Shown: in pieces, positions 50,918 to 61,926 of the stretch
How the letters are laid out: every line of letters begins with the position of its first letter
Position numbering within the stretch: the first letter of the stretch is position 1
Source: Variovorax sp. EL159
GTDB taxonomy: Bacteria > Pseudomonadota > Gammaproteobacteria > Burkholderiales > Burkholderiaceae_C
DNA length: 64,000 nt
NCBI RefSeq assembly: GCF_900100965.1
Contig: NZ_FMUJ01000006.1
Coordinates: forward strand, 186,001 to 250,000
Direction: 5' to 3'
Translations under genes and position numbers: made by a program
The notes under the pieces: generated by a model
Told to the model about the DNA's origin: nothing
Database searches by the model: none
Seen by the model: the letters and a program-made list of their open reading frames with translations, nothing else

Positions 50918-51441
50918 CGAGCATGGTTGCGTCGCGCGTCGATGCGGCGTGGGCCGTGCTGCACACCGTGCTCGATCCCGAGGTGCCGGCCGTGTCGGTC
51001 TGCGACCTGGGCATCGTGCGCGAGGTGATCGAACACGACGACGGGCTGGAGATCGTGCTCACGCCGACCTACTCCGGCTGCCCCGCGACCGAAGCCATCG
51101 AGCACGACGTGCTGGCCGCCATCGAACAAGCCGGCCTGGGCCATGCCCGCGCCACGCTGCGCCGCGCGCCCGCATGGAGCAGTGACTGGATCAGCGACGA
51201 GGGCCGCGCCAAGCTCAAGGCCTACGGCATCGCGCCGCCGGCCCACCTCACGCCCGAAGCCGCGGCCAACACCGCCATGCCGATCAAGCTCTTCGGCCGC
51301 ATCGCCGGCGAACGCATCGCCTGCCCGCGCTGCGCGAGCGAGCGCACCGAGCGCCTGTCGGCCTTCGGCTCCACCGCCTGCAAGGCCCTGTACCGCTGCA
51401 TGGCCTGCCGCGAGCCTTTCGAACACTTCAAGCCAATCTGA
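50914..51441 (+). CDS. paaD: PaaD, iron-sulfur/di-iron assembly protein of the epoxidase
   Basis: A 175-aa protein of the MIP18/SufT-like fold with DPEVPAVSVCDLGIVREV near residue 22 and TPTYSGCPATEAI near 50. The C-terminal part holds two cysteine pairs (CPRC and CMAC) that should bind zinc. PaaD is needed for active epoxidase. The GTG at 50914 overlaps the paaC stop and follows GGAGG. Confidence 0.95.
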   Translation: MTSMVASRVDAAWAVLHTVLDPEVPAVSVCDLGIVREVIEHDDGLEIVLTPTYSGCPATEAIEHDVLAAIEQAGLGHARATLRRAPAWSSDWISDEGRAKLKAYGIAPPAHLTPEAAANTAMPIKLFGRIAGERIACPRCASERTERLSAFGSTACKALYRCMACREPFEHFKPI

Positions 51442-51454
51442 GACGGTCCCCACG

Positions 51455-52549
51455 ATGAGCACCCTTTTCCATCCCTTGCGCGTGAAGGCCATCGAGCCCG
51501 ACACGGCCGAGGCCGTCATCGTCTCGTTCGAAGTGCCGGGCGACCTGCGCGAAGTCTTCGGCTTCACGCAGGGCCAGTACCTCACCCTGCGCCACGCCGT
51601 CGACGGCCAGGACCTGCGCCGCTCGTACTCGATCTGCGCCGGCCTGGACGACGGCGAGCTGCGCGTCGGCGTGCGCAAGGTGCGCGGCGGCGTGTTCTCC
51701 AACTGGATCAACGCCAGCCTGCAGCCCGGCGACACCCTGCAGGTGATGGCGCCGCAGGGCCGCTTCTTCGTGCCGATCGAGCCGGCCTCGGCGCGGCACC
51801 ACGTGGGCATTGCGGGTGGCAGCGGCATCACGCCGATCCTGTCGATCATGAAGACCGTGCTGGCGCGCGAGCCGCACAGCCGCTTCACGCTGATCTACGG
51901 CAACCGGCAGCTGCAGTCCACGATGTTCAAGGAAGAGATCGAGGACCTGAAGAACCGCTACATGACGCGGCTGGTTCTGCAGCACGTGTTCTCCGACGAG
52001 CACACCGATTCGCCACTGGGCTTCGGCGTGATGAACCGCGAGAAGATCGGCGAGTTCCTGGCGTCGGTGGTGCCGGCGAAGAACATCGACCACGTGTACG
52101 TCTGCGGCCCGTTCCAGATGAACGACGAGGCCGAGGCCGCGCTGCTGGCGGCCGGCGTGCCCGAAGAGCGCATCCACATCGAGCGCTTCGGCGTCGCGCT
52201 GCCCTCGGCCACCTCGGCCAACCAGGTCGGCGCGGTGGTGCACGAGGCGCTGCCGGGCGATGCCAAGCAGGCGCGCATCACCATCGTGCGCGACGGCCTG
52301 CAGCGCGAGATCACCTACACCGAAGGCCAGCCGAGCATTCTCGATGCGGCGTCGGCGGCCGGCCTCGAAGTGCCGTTCTCCTGCACTTCCGGCGTGTGCG
52401 GCACCTGCCGTGCCAAGTGCGTGGACGGGGAAGTCCGAATGGAACGGAACTTCGCGCTCGACAAGAATGAGGTCGCCGCGGGTTTCATATTGACCTGCCA
52501 GGCTCACCCCCTCACCGAACGCGTCACGCTCTCTTTCGACGAGCGGTGA
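51455..52549 (+). CDS. paaE: PaaE, NADPH-dependent reductase of the epoxidase
   Basis: Reductase of 364 aa feeding electrons to PaaA. Domains in order: FAD-binding (LRRSYSICAG near residue 51), NAD(P)-binding (GIAGGSGITPILSIMK near 115) and a C-terminal plant-type [2Fe-2S] ferredoxin with C-x4-C-x2-C in SCTSGVCGTC and the fourth cysteine in LTCQAHP. 13 nt after paaD. Confidence 0.96.
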   Translation: MSTLFHPLRVKAIEPDTAEAVIVSFEVPGDLREVFGFTQGQYLTLRHAVDGQDLRRSYSICAGLDDGELRVGVRKVRGGVFSNWINASLQPGDTLQVMAPQGRFFVPIEPASARHHVGIAGGSGITPILSIMKTVLAREPHSRFTLIYGNRQLQSTMFKEEIEDLKNRYMTRLVLQHVFSDEHTDSPLGFGVMNREKIGEFLASVVPAKNIDHVYVCGPFQMNDEAEAALLAAGVPEERIHIERFGVALPSATSANQVGAVVHEALPGDAKQARITIVRDGLQREITYTEGQPSILDAASAAGLEVPFSCTSGVCGTCRAKCVDGEVRMERNFALDKNEVAAGFILTCQAHPLTERVTLSFDER

Positions 52550-52599
52550 TCGAAGATACTTCAGGCCTCAACCATTTTTCAACCCGGAGACAAGTCCAA

Positions 52600-53745
52600 A
52601 TGAAATTCTTCAAGCCCTTGCTGATCGCCGCGCTGTGCGCCACCGCCGCCGCGGCCTGGGCCGACGTCAATGTCGGCGTGACGGTCTCGGCCACCGGCCC
52701 GGCCGCCTCGCTCGGCATTCCCGAGAAGAACACCATCTCGCTGATGCCCAAGACCATCGCGGGCCAGAAGATCAACTACATCGTGCTGGACGACGCCTCG
52801 GACACCACGGCCGCCGTGGCCAACACGCGCAAGCTCATCGCCGAGAACAAGGTCGACATCATCCTGGGCTCGACCACCACGCCCAACTCGCTCGCCATGA
52901 TCGACGTGGCCAGCGAAGCCAAGACGCCGATGATCTCGGTGGCCGCCTCGGCCCGCATCATCGAGCCGATGGACGCCAAGAAGAAGTGGGTGTTCAAGAC
53001 GCCGCAGAACGACATCATGATGTCGCTCGCCATCGCCGAGCACATGGCCGCCAACGGTGTGAAGACGGTGGCCTTCATCGGCTTCTCGGACGCGTACGGC
53101 GAAGGCTGGTCGGAAGAATTCGCGAAAGCCGCCGCGCTGAAGAAGATCACCGTGGTCGCCAACGAGCGCTACTCGCGCACCGACACCTCGGTGACGGGCC
53201 AGGCGCTGAAGATCATGGCCAGCAAGGCCGACGCCGTGCTGGTGGCGGGCTCGGGCACCCCGGCCGCGCTGCCGCAGAAGACGCTCAAGGAGCGCGGCTA
53301 CACCGGCAAGATGTACCAGACGCACGGCGTGGCCAATGCCGACTTCCTGCGCGTGGGCGGCAAGGACGTCGAAGGCACCTTCCTGCCCGCGGGCCCGGTG
53401 CTCGTGGCCGAACAGCTGCCGGCCAGCAACCCCGTGAAGAAGTCCGCGCTGGCTTACGTCGCGGCCTATGAAGCGGCCTACGGCAAGGGCTCGGTGTCGA
53501 CCTTCGGCGCGCACGCCTGGGACGCCGGCCTGCTGATGAGCTCGGCCGTGCCGGTCGCGCTGAAGAAGGCACAGCCGGGCACGCCGGAGTTCCGCGCCGC
53601 GCTGCGCGATGCGCTGGAGCAGACCAAGGAAGTGTCGGGTGCGCACGGCGTGTTCAACATGACCGAAAAAGACCACCTGGGCCTCGACCAGCGCGCACGC
53701 GTGATGGTGAAGATCGAAAACGGCGCCTGGAAATACCAGCCCTGA
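52600..53745 (+). CDS. Liv-type ABC transporter substrate-binding protein in the paa operon
   Basis: Periplasmic binding protein of 381 aa with a signal peptide (cleavage after AWA near residue 21). The fold is that of branched-chain amino acid/aromatic acid binding proteins (GVTVSATGPAASLGIPEKN; FIGFSDAYGEGWSEEF). Its place 50 nt after paaE strongly suggests phenylacetate or a related aromatic acid as ligand, but the sequence alone does not prove it. A repeat element separates it from the permease gene. Confidence 0.88.
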   Translation: MKFFKPLLIAALCATAAAAWADVNVGVTVSATGPAASLGIPEKNTISLMPKTIAGQKINYIVLDDASDTTAAVANTRKLIAENKVDIILGSTTTPNSLAMIDVASEAKTPMISVAASARIIEPMDAKKKWVFKTPQNDIMMSLAIAEHMAANGVKTVAFIGFSDAYGEGWSEEFAKAAALKKITVVANERYSRTDTSVTGQALKIMASKADAVLVAGSGTPAALPQKTLKERGYTGKMYQTHGVANADFLRVGGKDVEGTFLPAGPVLVAEQLPASNPVKKSALAYVAAYEAAYGKGSVSTFGAHAWDAGLLMSSAVPVALKKAQPGTPEFRAALRDALEQTKEVSGAHGVFNMTEKDHLGLDQRARVMVKIENGAWKYQP

Positions 53746-53759
53746 TCGCGTCTGCCTTG

Positions 53760-53872
53760 CTCCCTCCCCCACTGGGGGAGGGCCGGGGTGGGGGCAGGCG
53801 GCACGTGATGAAGCACTGCGCCGAACGCGCCACGCCCCCATCCCAACCTTCCCACAGAGGGGGAAGGAGCAA
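53760..53872. repeat. intergenic repeat, copy 1 (between binding-protein and permease genes)
   Basis: A 113-bp element, about 90% identical to 57640-57753 by eye. The left end (CTCCCTCCCCC-act-GGGGGAGGG) folds on itself, and the right end CTTCCCACAG-AGGGGGAAGG is a second dyad; GGGGTGGGGGC and GCCCCCATCCC pair across the centre. The middle AAGCACTGCGCCGAACG is unpaired and conserved. It is the Burkholderiales repeat family. Confidence 0.8.
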
Positions 53873-53945
53873 CACAGAGCAGTGCGGCTGAAGGCGCTGC
53901 CGCAGACACTGATTCGACACACGGGCCGAGCCCAAAGGTTTTTTT

Positions 53946-54974
53946 ATGGATTCGCAGATTGCCCTGCTCCTGGGGCAGGACGGCATCGTCAACGGTGCCG
54001 TCTACGGCTTGATGGCGCTCGCGCTGGTGCTGGTGTTTTCAGTCACGCGCGTCATCTTCATTCCCCAGGGCGAGTTCGTCGCCTTCGGGGCGCTCTCGAT
54101 GGCGATGCTGCAGGCCGGCCGCGTGCCTGCCACGCTGTGGCTGCTGCTGGCGCTGGCGGTGATGGTGCTGGTGGTCGAGGCCTGGCGCTGGAAGCGCGGC
54201 GCGGTGGTCGACTGGGCCTCGGCGCTCGTGTGGTGCGTGGTGCTGCCGCTGGCCGCCGCAGCACTGGTGCTGCTGCTCAAGCCCACCTCGATGGCGGGGC
54301 AGACGCTCACCACGCTGGTTCTCATCACGCCGCTTGGGCCGCTGCTCTATCGCCTGGCCTACCGGCCGCTGGCGGATGCCAACGTGCTGATGCTGCTGAT
54401 CGTCTCGGTCGCGCTGCACGGCGTGCTGGTCGGGCTGGGCCTGTTGTTCTTCGGTGCCGAAGGCTCGCGCACCACCGCTTTTTCCGAGGCGCGCTTCGAC
54501 ATCGGCGGCATTCCGGTCAGCGGGCAGTCGCTGGTGGTGGTCGGCGTCACGCTGCTGCTGGTGATCGCCATGTTCCTGTTCTTCGGCCGCTCGATGGTCG
54601 GCAAGGCCTTGCGCGCCACCGCCATCAACCGCGTCGGCGCACGGCTGTCGGGCATTCCGACCGAGCTGTCGGGTGACCTGAGCTTCGCGCTCGCGGCGCT
54701 CATCGGCGCGGTGTCGGGCCTGCTGATCGCGCCGCTGACCACCGTGTACTACGACACCGGCTTCCTCATCGGCCTGAAGGGCTTCGTGGCCGCCATCGTC
54801 GGCGGGCTCGCCAGCTATCCGCTCGCGCTGGCCGGCGCGCTGCTGGTCGGCCAGCTCGAAGCCTTCGCCTCTTTCTGGGCCAGCCCCTTCAAGGAAGTGC
54901 TGGTCTTCACCTTGATCATTCCGGTGCTGTGGTGGCGTTCGCTGCGCAGCCATCACGTGGAGGACGAGGAATGA
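53946..54974 (+). CDS. branched-chain/aromatic acid ABC transporter permease (LivH-type)
   Basis: Permease of 342 aa with about nine hydrophobic segments. LivH features: QDGIVNGAVYGLMALALVLVFSVTR at the N-terminus (motif GLMALALVLVFSVTR), RATAINRVGARLSGIP near residue 222. About 75 residues are extra between the first and later segments (VVEAWRWKRGAVVDW region) compared with LivH. The stop overlaps the next gene (ATGA). Confidence 0.9.
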   Translation: MDSQIALLLGQDGIVNGAVYGLMALALVLVFSVTRVIFIPQGEFVAFGALSMAMLQAGRVPATLWLLLALAVMVLVVEAWRWKRGAVVDWASALVWCVVLPLAAAALVLLLKPTSMAGQTLTTLVLITPLGPLLYRLAYRPLADANVLMLLIVSVALHGVLVGLGLLFFGAEGSRTTAFSEARFDIGGIPVSGQSLVVVGVTLLLVIAMFLFFGRSMVGKALRATAINRVGARLSGIPTELSGDLSFALAALIGAVSGLLIAPLTTVYYDTGFLIGLKGFVAAIVGGLASYPLALAGALLVGQLEAFASFWASPFKEVLVFTLIIPVLWWRSLRSHHVEDEE

Positions 54975-56883
54975 ACCCGTCTTCGAACAACATCGCTGCC
55001 GTCGACAACGCGCGCCCCATGGGCAAGCCGCTGGTCACGCCGCGCCAGCTCACGCTGGTCCTCGTGGTCCTGCTGGCGCTGGCCTGGGGCTTCCTGCCCG
55101 AGTTCACCGTCTCGGTGCTCAGCAACATCGGCCTCTATGCATTGGTCGCGGCCGGGCTGGTCATGCTGACCGGCGTGGGCGGCATGACCTCCTTCGGCCA
55201 GGCCGCGTTCGTCGGCATGGGCGCCTATGCCACCGCGTGGATCTGCACCTCGCCCACCGCCGCCGCGTGGATGGGCGGCGCGGTCAGCCCCGCGTTGCTG
55301 CCGTGGGCCGGCCTGCTGCTGGGCCTGGTCTTCACCTTCGCGCTCGCATGGGCGCTGGGCGCGGTCACGCTCAAGCTGCAGGGCCACTACCTGCCGCTGT
55401 GCACCATCGCCTGGGGCCTGAGCCTGTACTACCTGTTCGGCAACATGGAGTTCCTGGGCGGGCAGACCGGCATCACGGGCGTTCCGCCGCTGGTGGTCGC
55501 GGGTGTCTCGCTGGCCACGCCGCGCGCGCTGGGCGTCGTGATCTGGGCCGTGCTGCTGCTCGCGCTGTGGGCACTGCACAACCTGCTCGACTCGCGCGAG
55601 GGCCGCGCGATCCGCGCGCTCAAGGGCGGACGGCTGATGGCCGAGTCGATGGGCGTGGACACGGCACGCCACCGCATCAAGCTGTTCGTGCTGGCTGCGC
55701 TGCTCGCGGCGATCTCGGGCTGGCTCTACGCACACCTGCAGCGCTTCGTGAACCCGACGCCCTTCAACCTGAACATCGGCATCGAGCTGCTGTTCATGGC
55801 GGTGGTCGGCGGCGCGGGCCACCTGTGGGGCGCCGTGCTCGGCGCGGCGCTCATCACGCTGCTGAAGGAAAAGCTGCAGGACGTGCTGCCCTCGCTGCTG
55901 GGCACCAGCGGCAACTTCGAGGTGATCGTGTTCGGCTTGCTGATGCTGTTCGTGCTGCAGCGCTTCGCGGACGGCCTCTGGCCCACGCTGTCGCGGCTCA
56001 CCAGCCGCTGGGTGCGCAACGAGGCGAAGCCCGCCGCAGCTTCTTCGGCAACGGCATCGAAGGTGGTCCCCGCGCAACTCGCGCAGCGCACGCTGCCGGC
56101 CAGCGGCGAACTGCTGCTGCAGGCCGACAACGTCAGCAAGCGCTTCGGCGGCCTCGTTGCCAACAACGAGATCTCGATGACGCTGAAGGCCGGCGAGATC
56201 CATGCGCTGATCGGCCCGAACGGCGCCGGCAAGAGCACCTTCTTCAACATGATCTCGGGCGTGGACGACCCCAGCTCCGGCGAAGTGCGGCTCGCGGGCC
56301 AGTCGATGGCCACCAAGCCGTCGCGCGCCTTCGCCGCGCTCGGCCTGGGCCGCACCTTCCAGCACGTGCGCCTGCTCGGCCAGCGCAGCGTGGTCGAGAA
56401 CGTCGCGCTCGGTGCCCACCTGCGCGCCAGGCGCGGCTGGCTCTCGGCGATGCTGCGGCTCGACCGCGCGGAAGAAGCCGCGTTGATGGCCGAAGCGCGC
56501 CGCCAGATCGAACGCTGCGGCCTCGGCGCGCATGCCGACACGCCGGCCGCGTCGCTCTCGCTCGGCCAGCAACGCGTGGTTGAAATCGCGCGCGCACTGG
56601 CCGGCCAGCCGTCGGTGCTGCTGCTCGACGAACCCGCCGCCGGCCTGCGCCACCTGGAAAAGCGCGCCCTCTCGGAGCTGCTGAGCCAGCTGCGCGCCGA
56701 GGGCCTGGGCATCCTCGTGGTGGAACACGACATGGAGTTCGTGATGAACCTCGCCGACCGCATCACGGTGCTGGAGTTCGGCACCGTCATTGCCACCGGC
56801 ACGCCCGCCGAAGTGCAGGCCAACCCGCGCGTGCTCGAAGCCTATCTGGGCGGCGCCGACGACGAACTGCTGGAAGACGCACG

Positions 56884-56887
<4 letters not shown>
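54971..56887 (+). CDS. fused ABC permease-ATPase (LivM-LivG)
   Basis: A single 638-aa chain. Residues about 30-345 are a LivM-type permease (GLVMLTGVGGMTSFGQAAFVGMG; about eight membrane segments), and about 380-635 a LivG-type ATPase with Walker A GPNGAGKST near 416, signature LSLGQQR near 532 and Walker B LLLDEPAAGL near 551. A linker rich in Ala joins them. Fusion of LivM and LivG occurs in some proteobacteria. ATGA overlaps bind it to livH-type and livF-type genes. Confidence 0.93.
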
Positions 56888-57615
<728 letters not shown>

Positions 57616-57639
57616 CCCGCTGCCTCGCCCCCGGTCTTT

Positions 57640-57753
57640 CTCCCTCCCCTTTCGGGGGAGGGTCGGGGTGGGGGCAGGCGGCACTTGATGAAGCACTGCG
57701 CCGAACGAGCCATGCCCCCACCCCAGCCTTCCCCCAGAGGGGGGAAGGAGCAA
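57640..57753. repeat. intergenic repeat, copy 2 (between livF-type gene and paaZ)
   Basis: A 114-bp element matching 53760-53872 with about a dozen differences, several of them compensating in the GC stems. Same orientation. It ends 42 nt before paaZ, so paaZ may be read through it or have a promoter in the short remaining gap. Confidence 0.8.
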
Positions 57754-57795
57754 GACCCGGACGGTCTCATCCGTCACTGACGAAAGGACACCCTC

Positions 57796-59847
57796 ATGAC
57801 CACCCTCCAAAGCTACATCGCCGGCCGCTGGATCGGCAAGGAAGCCTCGCAGCAACTGCGCAGCGCCATCAACGGCACCGCCGTGGCCAGCACGCACGCC
57901 GAAGCCATCGACTTCGCCGAAGCGCTGAACCACGCGCGCCGCGTCGGCCTGCCCACGCTGATGGCGCTCGACTTCCAGCAGCGCTCCGAGCGGCTGAAGG
58001 CGCTGGCCAAGTTCCTGGCCGCGAACAAGGAAACGCTCTACGCGATCTCGGCCCACACCGGTGCCACGCGCGCCGACAGCTGGATCGACATCGAAGGCGG
58101 CGCCGGCACGCTCAGCGCCTACGCCGGCATCGGCACCAACGAGCTGCCTTCGGGCAACCTCGTGCACGAAGGCCCGGCCTTCCCGCTCGGCAAGAAGGGC
58201 GGCTTCGCGGGCACGCACATCCTGGTGCCGCGCGGCGGCGTGGCGGTGCACATCAACGCCTTCAACTTTCCGGTGTGGGGCCTGCTCGAGAAGTTCGCGC
58301 CCAGCTTCCTGGCGGGCATGCCGTGCATCGGAAAGCCGGCCACGGCCACCAGCTACCTCACCGAAGCGCTGGTGCGGCTCATCGTGCAGTCGGGCATCCT
58401 GCCCGAAGGCAGCCTGCAACTGGTGATCGGCGGCACGGGCGACCTGCTCGACCGGCTCGAAGGCGCCGACGTGGTCACCTTCACCGGCTCGGCCGACACG
58501 GCAGCCCGGCTGCGCGTGAACGCGAACCTGGTGCGCCAGTCGATCCCGTTCAATGCCGAGGCCGATTCGCTGAACTGCGCGATCCTCGCGCCCGACGTGA
58601 CGCCCGACGACGAGGAGTTCGATCTCTTCGTGAAAGAGGTGGCGCGCGAGATGACCATCAAGGCCGGCCAGAAGTGCACGGCGATCCGCCGCGCCATCGT
58701 GCCGCGCCAGCACCTCGATGCCGTGGCCGAGCGCCTGCGCGCGCGGCTCGCCAAGACCGTCATCGGTGACCCGTCGCGCGAAGAAGTGCGCATGGGCGCC
58801 CTCGCCTCGCATGCGCAGCAGGCCGACGTGGCCGAGCGCGTCGCCACGCTGCTGCAGGGCGCCGAGCTGGTGTACGGCGAGCGCGACGGCTTCTCGCCCG
58901 TGGGCGACGGCGTGAACGAAGGCGCCTTCTTCGCGCCCACGCTGCTGCTGAGCCGCAAGCCGCTCGAACACGATGCGGCGCACGACGTCGAGGCCTTCGG
59001 CCCCGTCAGCACGCTCATGCCCTACGACGGCATCGACGAAGCGCTGGCACTGGCCGCGCGCGGCCGGGGCAGCCTGGTCGGCACGCTGGTCACGCGCGAC
59101 CCGGCCATCGCGGCCAAGGCGATTCCGGTGGCCGCCGCATGGCACGGCCGCCTGCTGGTGCTCGACCGCGAAGCCGCCGCCGAATCGACCGGCCACGGCT
59201 CGCCGCTGCCGCAGCTCAAGCACGGCGGCCCCGGCCGCGCGGGTGGCGGCGAAGAACTTGGCGGCCTGCGCGCCGTGAAGCACTACCTGCAACGCGCCGC
59301 GGTGCAGGGCTCGCCCACCATGCTGGCCGCGATCACGCGCGAGCATGTGCGCGGCGCGGCCGTGCGCGAGAGCGACATCCATCCGTTCCGCCGCTACTTC
59401 GAAGACCTGCAGATCGGTGACTCGCTGCTCACGCACCGCCGCACCGTCGGCGAAGCCGACATCGTGGCCTTCGGCGGCATCTCGGGCGACTATTTCTACA
59501 TGCACTTCGACGACGTGGCGGCCAAGGAATCGCCCTTCGGCAAGCGCATCGCGCACGGCTACTTCGTGCTGTCGGCGGCGGCGGGGCTGTTCGTGTCGCC
59601 CGCGCCCGGCCCGGTGCTGGCCAACTACGGGCTGGACACGCTGCGCTTCGTCAAGCCGGTGGGCATCGGCGACACCATCCGCGCGCGCCTGACCTGCAAG
59701 CGCAAGATCGACCGCAACAAGAAGGACGCGAGCGGCCAGGGCCAGGGCGTCGTGGCATGGGACGTGGAAGTGACGAACCAGGATGGCGAGCTGGTCGCCA
59801 GCTACGACATCCTGACCCTCGTTTCCAAGAAGCCCGAGGCCTCCTGA
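57796..59847 (+). CDS. paaZ: bifunctional oxepin-CoA hydrolase / semialdehyde dehydrogenase
   Basis: A 683-aa enzyme that opens the oxepin ring and oxidises the aldehyde formed. The N-terminal aldehyde dehydrogenase has Glu255 (NAEADSLN) and Cys294 (AGQKCTA). The C-terminal MaoC-like hydratase (from about 535) has the Asp565-x4-His570 pair (GDYFYMH). Both sites are intact, so it should be the full bifunctional form. Stop overlaps the next SDR gene (TGATG). Confidence 0.96.
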   Translation: MTTLQSYIAGRWIGKEASQQLRSAINGTAVASTHAEAIDFAEALNHARRVGLPTLMALDFQQRSERLKALAKFLAANKETLYAISAHTGATRADSWIDIEGGAGTLSAYAGIGTNELPSGNLVHEGPAFPLGKKGGFAGTHILVPRGGVAVHINAFNFPVWGLLEKFAPSFLAGMPCIGKPATATSYLTEALVRLIVQSGILPEGSLQLVIGGTGDLLDRLEGADVVTFTGSADTAARLRVNANLVRQSIPFNAEADSLNCAILAPDVTPDDEEFDLFVKEVAREMTIKAGQKCTAIRRAIVPRQHLDAVAERLRARLAKTVIGDPSREEVRMGALASHAQQADVAERVATLLQGAELVYGERDGFSPVGDGVNEGAFFAPTLLLSRKPLEHDAAHDVEAFGPVSTLMPYDGIDEALALAARGRGSLVGTLVTRDPAIAAKAIPVAAAWHGRLLVLDREAAAESTGHGSPLPQLKHGGPGRAGGGEELGGLRAVKHYLQRAAVQGSPTMLAAITREHVRGAAVRESDIHPFRRYFEDLQIGDSLLTHRRTVGEADIVAFGGISGDYFYMHFDDVAAKESPFGKRIAHGYFVLSAAAGLFVSPAPGPVLANYGLDTLRFVKPVGIGDTIRARLTCKRKIDRNKKDASGQGQGVVAWDVEVTNQDGELVASYDILTLVSKKPEAS

Positions 59848-60605
59848 TGTTCGATCTCACCGGCAAAACAGCGCTCGTCACCGGCGGCAATGGCGGCATC
59901 GGCCTGGGCATGGCGCAGGGGCTGGCCAGGGGCGGCGCCCGCGTCATCGTCGCCGCGCGCAACGCGCAGAAGTCGGCCGCCGCGGTCGAGGCGCTGAAGG
60001 CGCTGGGCAGCGACAGCTTCGCGCTCGAAGCCGACGTGAGCGACGAGGCCTCGGTGCAGAAGCTGTTCGACGACGCCGCCGCGCGCTGCGGGCGGCTCGA
60101 CATCCTCATCAACAACGCGGGCACCACAGTGCGCAAGCCGGCCGACCAGCTCTCGCTGGACGAGTGGAACAAGGTGCTGGGCACCAACCTCACCAGCGCC
60201 TTTTTGTGCAGCCGCGCCGCGCATCCGCACCTGAAGGCGGCGGGCGGCGGCAAGATCATCAACATCGGCTCGATGATGTCGATCTTCGGCGCGCCCTACG
60301 CCCCGGCCTATGCCGCGAGCAAGGCGGGCATCGTGCAGCTCACCAAGTCGACGGCGCTGTCGTGGGCCGCAGACAACATCCAGGTCAACGCGATCCTGCC
60401 GGGCTGGTTCGAGACCGAACTCACCGACGGCGCGCGCAGCCAGATCCCGGGCCTGTACGACCGCGTGGTGGCACGCGCCGCCGCCGGCCGCTGGGGCCAG
60501 CCGGCCGACATCGCGGGCACGGCCGTGTTTCTGGCGAGCCCCGCGTCGGACTACGTGACGGGCACCGCCATTCCGGTCGACGGCGGGTTTTCGATCTCCG
60601 GCTGA
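59847..60605 (+). CDS. SDR family oxidoreductase coupled to paaZ
   Basis: Classical short-chain dehydrogenase of 252 aa. TGGNGGIGLGMA near residue 12, NNAGT near 88, Ser in NIGSMMS near 138, YAASKAG (YxxxK) near 153 and the C-terminal DGGFSISG. Looks like 3-oxoacyl reductases or 2-deoxygluconate dehydrogenases. Its start overlaps the paaZ stop. With no paaH here, it could serve as the 3-hydroxyadipyl-CoA dehydrogenase, which is speculation. Confidence 0.88.
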   Translation: MFDLTGKTALVTGGNGGIGLGMAQGLARGGARVIVAARNAQKSAAAVEALKALGSDSFALEADVSDEASVQKLFDDAAARCGRLDILINNAGTTVRKPADQLSLDEWNKVLGTNLTSAFLCSRAAHPHLKAAGGGKIINIGSMMSIFGAPYAPAYAASKAGIVQLTKSTALSWAADNIQVNAILPGWFETELTDGARSQIPGLYDRVVARAAAGRWGQPADIAGTAVFLASPASDYVTGTAIPVDGGFSISG

Positions 60606-60634
60606 GGCGCGCGGCGCGTGTAGATTCGGCCGCC

Positions 60635-61195
60635 ATGCTCCTCTGGTTCCAGATCCTCGTTTTCATCGCCGGCACGGCCGCGCTGCTGTATGTCTCGCGC
60701 GGGCCGCTGCGGCAGCCCGGCTCGCACGGCTTCTACCGTTTCTTCGCGTGGGAATGCATGCTGGTGCTGATCCTCGTGAACCTGCCGGTGTGGCATGTCG
60801 ACCCACTCTCGGCGACGCAGTTGCTGTCGTGCGTGTTCCTGGCGCTGTCGATCTGGCTGCCGATCCATGCGGTGCGGCTGCTCAAGGCGCAGGGCAAGCC
60901 GAGCGATGCGCGCAATGACGACCCGGCCCTCTATGGTTTCGAAAAAACCTCGTCGCTGGTGACCAGCGGCGCCTTCCGCTACATCCGCCATCCGATGTAC
61001 ACGGCGCTCATGCTGCTGGCATGGGGCGCCTTCCTCAAGCAGTTCACCTGGCTCACGCTGGCGCTGGTGCTCGCGGCCACGCTGCTGCTGGTGCTGACGG
61101 CGCTGCGCGACGAGAAGGAGTGCATCGCGCATTTCGGCGATGCCTACCGCGCGTACATGCGGGGCACGCGGCGCTTCATTCCGTTCGTGCTTTAG
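60635..61195 (+). CDS. isoprenylcysteine carboxyl methyltransferase-like membrane protein
   Basis: A 186-aa membrane protein with about five hydrophobic segments. The C-terminal half carries LVTSGAFRYIRHPMYTALMLLAWG (key RHPMY) and the EKECIAHFGDAYRAYM tail, the SAM-binding pattern of the ICMT/PEMT group. Substrate unknown; bacteria lack prenylated CAAX proteins, so a lipid or small thiol is more likely. It starts 29 nt after the SDR. Confidence 0.82.
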   Translation: MLLWFQILVFIAGTAALLYVSRGPLRQPGSHGFYRFFAWECMLVLILVNLPVWHVDPLSATQLLSCVFLALSIWLPIHAVRLLKAQGKPSDARNDDPALYGFEKTSSLVTSGAFRYIRHPMYTALMLLAWGAFLKQFTWLTLALVLAATLLLVLTALRDEKECIAHFGDAYRAYMRGTRRFIPFVL

Positions 61196-61305
61196 TACGC
61201 CCCGGCGCGGGCGCGGGCCTTATACACGCACCCCGTGACATTACCTTGCGGGAAGCTGACGCTGACGATCAGGTTCCATTCACGAGAGCGGTCTAGCATC
61301 CGCGC

Positions 61306-61755
61306 ATGTTGCTCGCACGCGTCCGCAATTTTGCGCAAGCGCACCACAGGATGTGGTGCGTCGCGGGCGTCTTCCTGATCCTTCTGCAGCCCTTCATCGC
61401 GGTCCATTTCCGCTGCGACGGGCTCGAAGACGAACCGATGCTGCGGGTGCGCAGCCTCGGCGACACCACGCAGTTCGAGGCCGACGACCGCGCCGACCAC
61501 CCGCGCGATCACGAAACCACGGTGTTCGCCCAGACGCCGGCGAGCATCGACCACCCCGACGCGCTGGCCTCGGCGCTGGCCGGCTTCATGGCGATGGTCC
61601 TGGCCATGCTGCCGCTGGCGCTGGTGATGACCCGGCTGGTCACGCCGGTCGAACGCGAAGCACCGGAACACGTGCCGCCGCATGGTGGCGCGCCGCCTCT
61701 TCCACGGCCCTGGCGGCGACTGCCGCCCACTGCTGCTCCGCCTTCCGGGACCTGA
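61306..61755 (+). CDS. hypothetical membrane protein
   Basis: A 149-aa protein I do not recognise. A hydrophobic segment at about residues 16-34 and another at about 88-108 flank an acidic, Asp/His-rich loop (DDRADHPRDHETT). The tail is Pro/Arg-rich. Third-position GC and codon usage fit real genes, and no better frame covers 61306-61755. It may be a small inner-membrane protein; the Pro-rich tail could be over-extended. Confidence 0.5.
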   Translation: MLLARVRNFAQAHHRMWCVAGVFLILLQPFIAVHFRCDGLEDEPMLRVRSLGDTTQFEADDRADHPRDHETTVFAQTPASIDHPDALASALAGFMAMVLAMLPLALVMTRLVTPVEREAPEHVPPHGGAPPLPRPWRRLPPTAAPPSGT

Positions 61756-61926
61756 GAAGCGACGCCGCGCGCGCCGCATGTTCCCGCTGCGCTGTGGCGT
61801 GCGGGCTCTCTTCCTCGCCGAAAGGTCGTGACCCATGACCCTTTTTTTCTGGTGCGTGCGCAGCAATTGGCGCCACCGTGCGCCCATCTCTTTTTCTTTC
61901 TTCAACCCTCTCGCGAGGGTCGCATC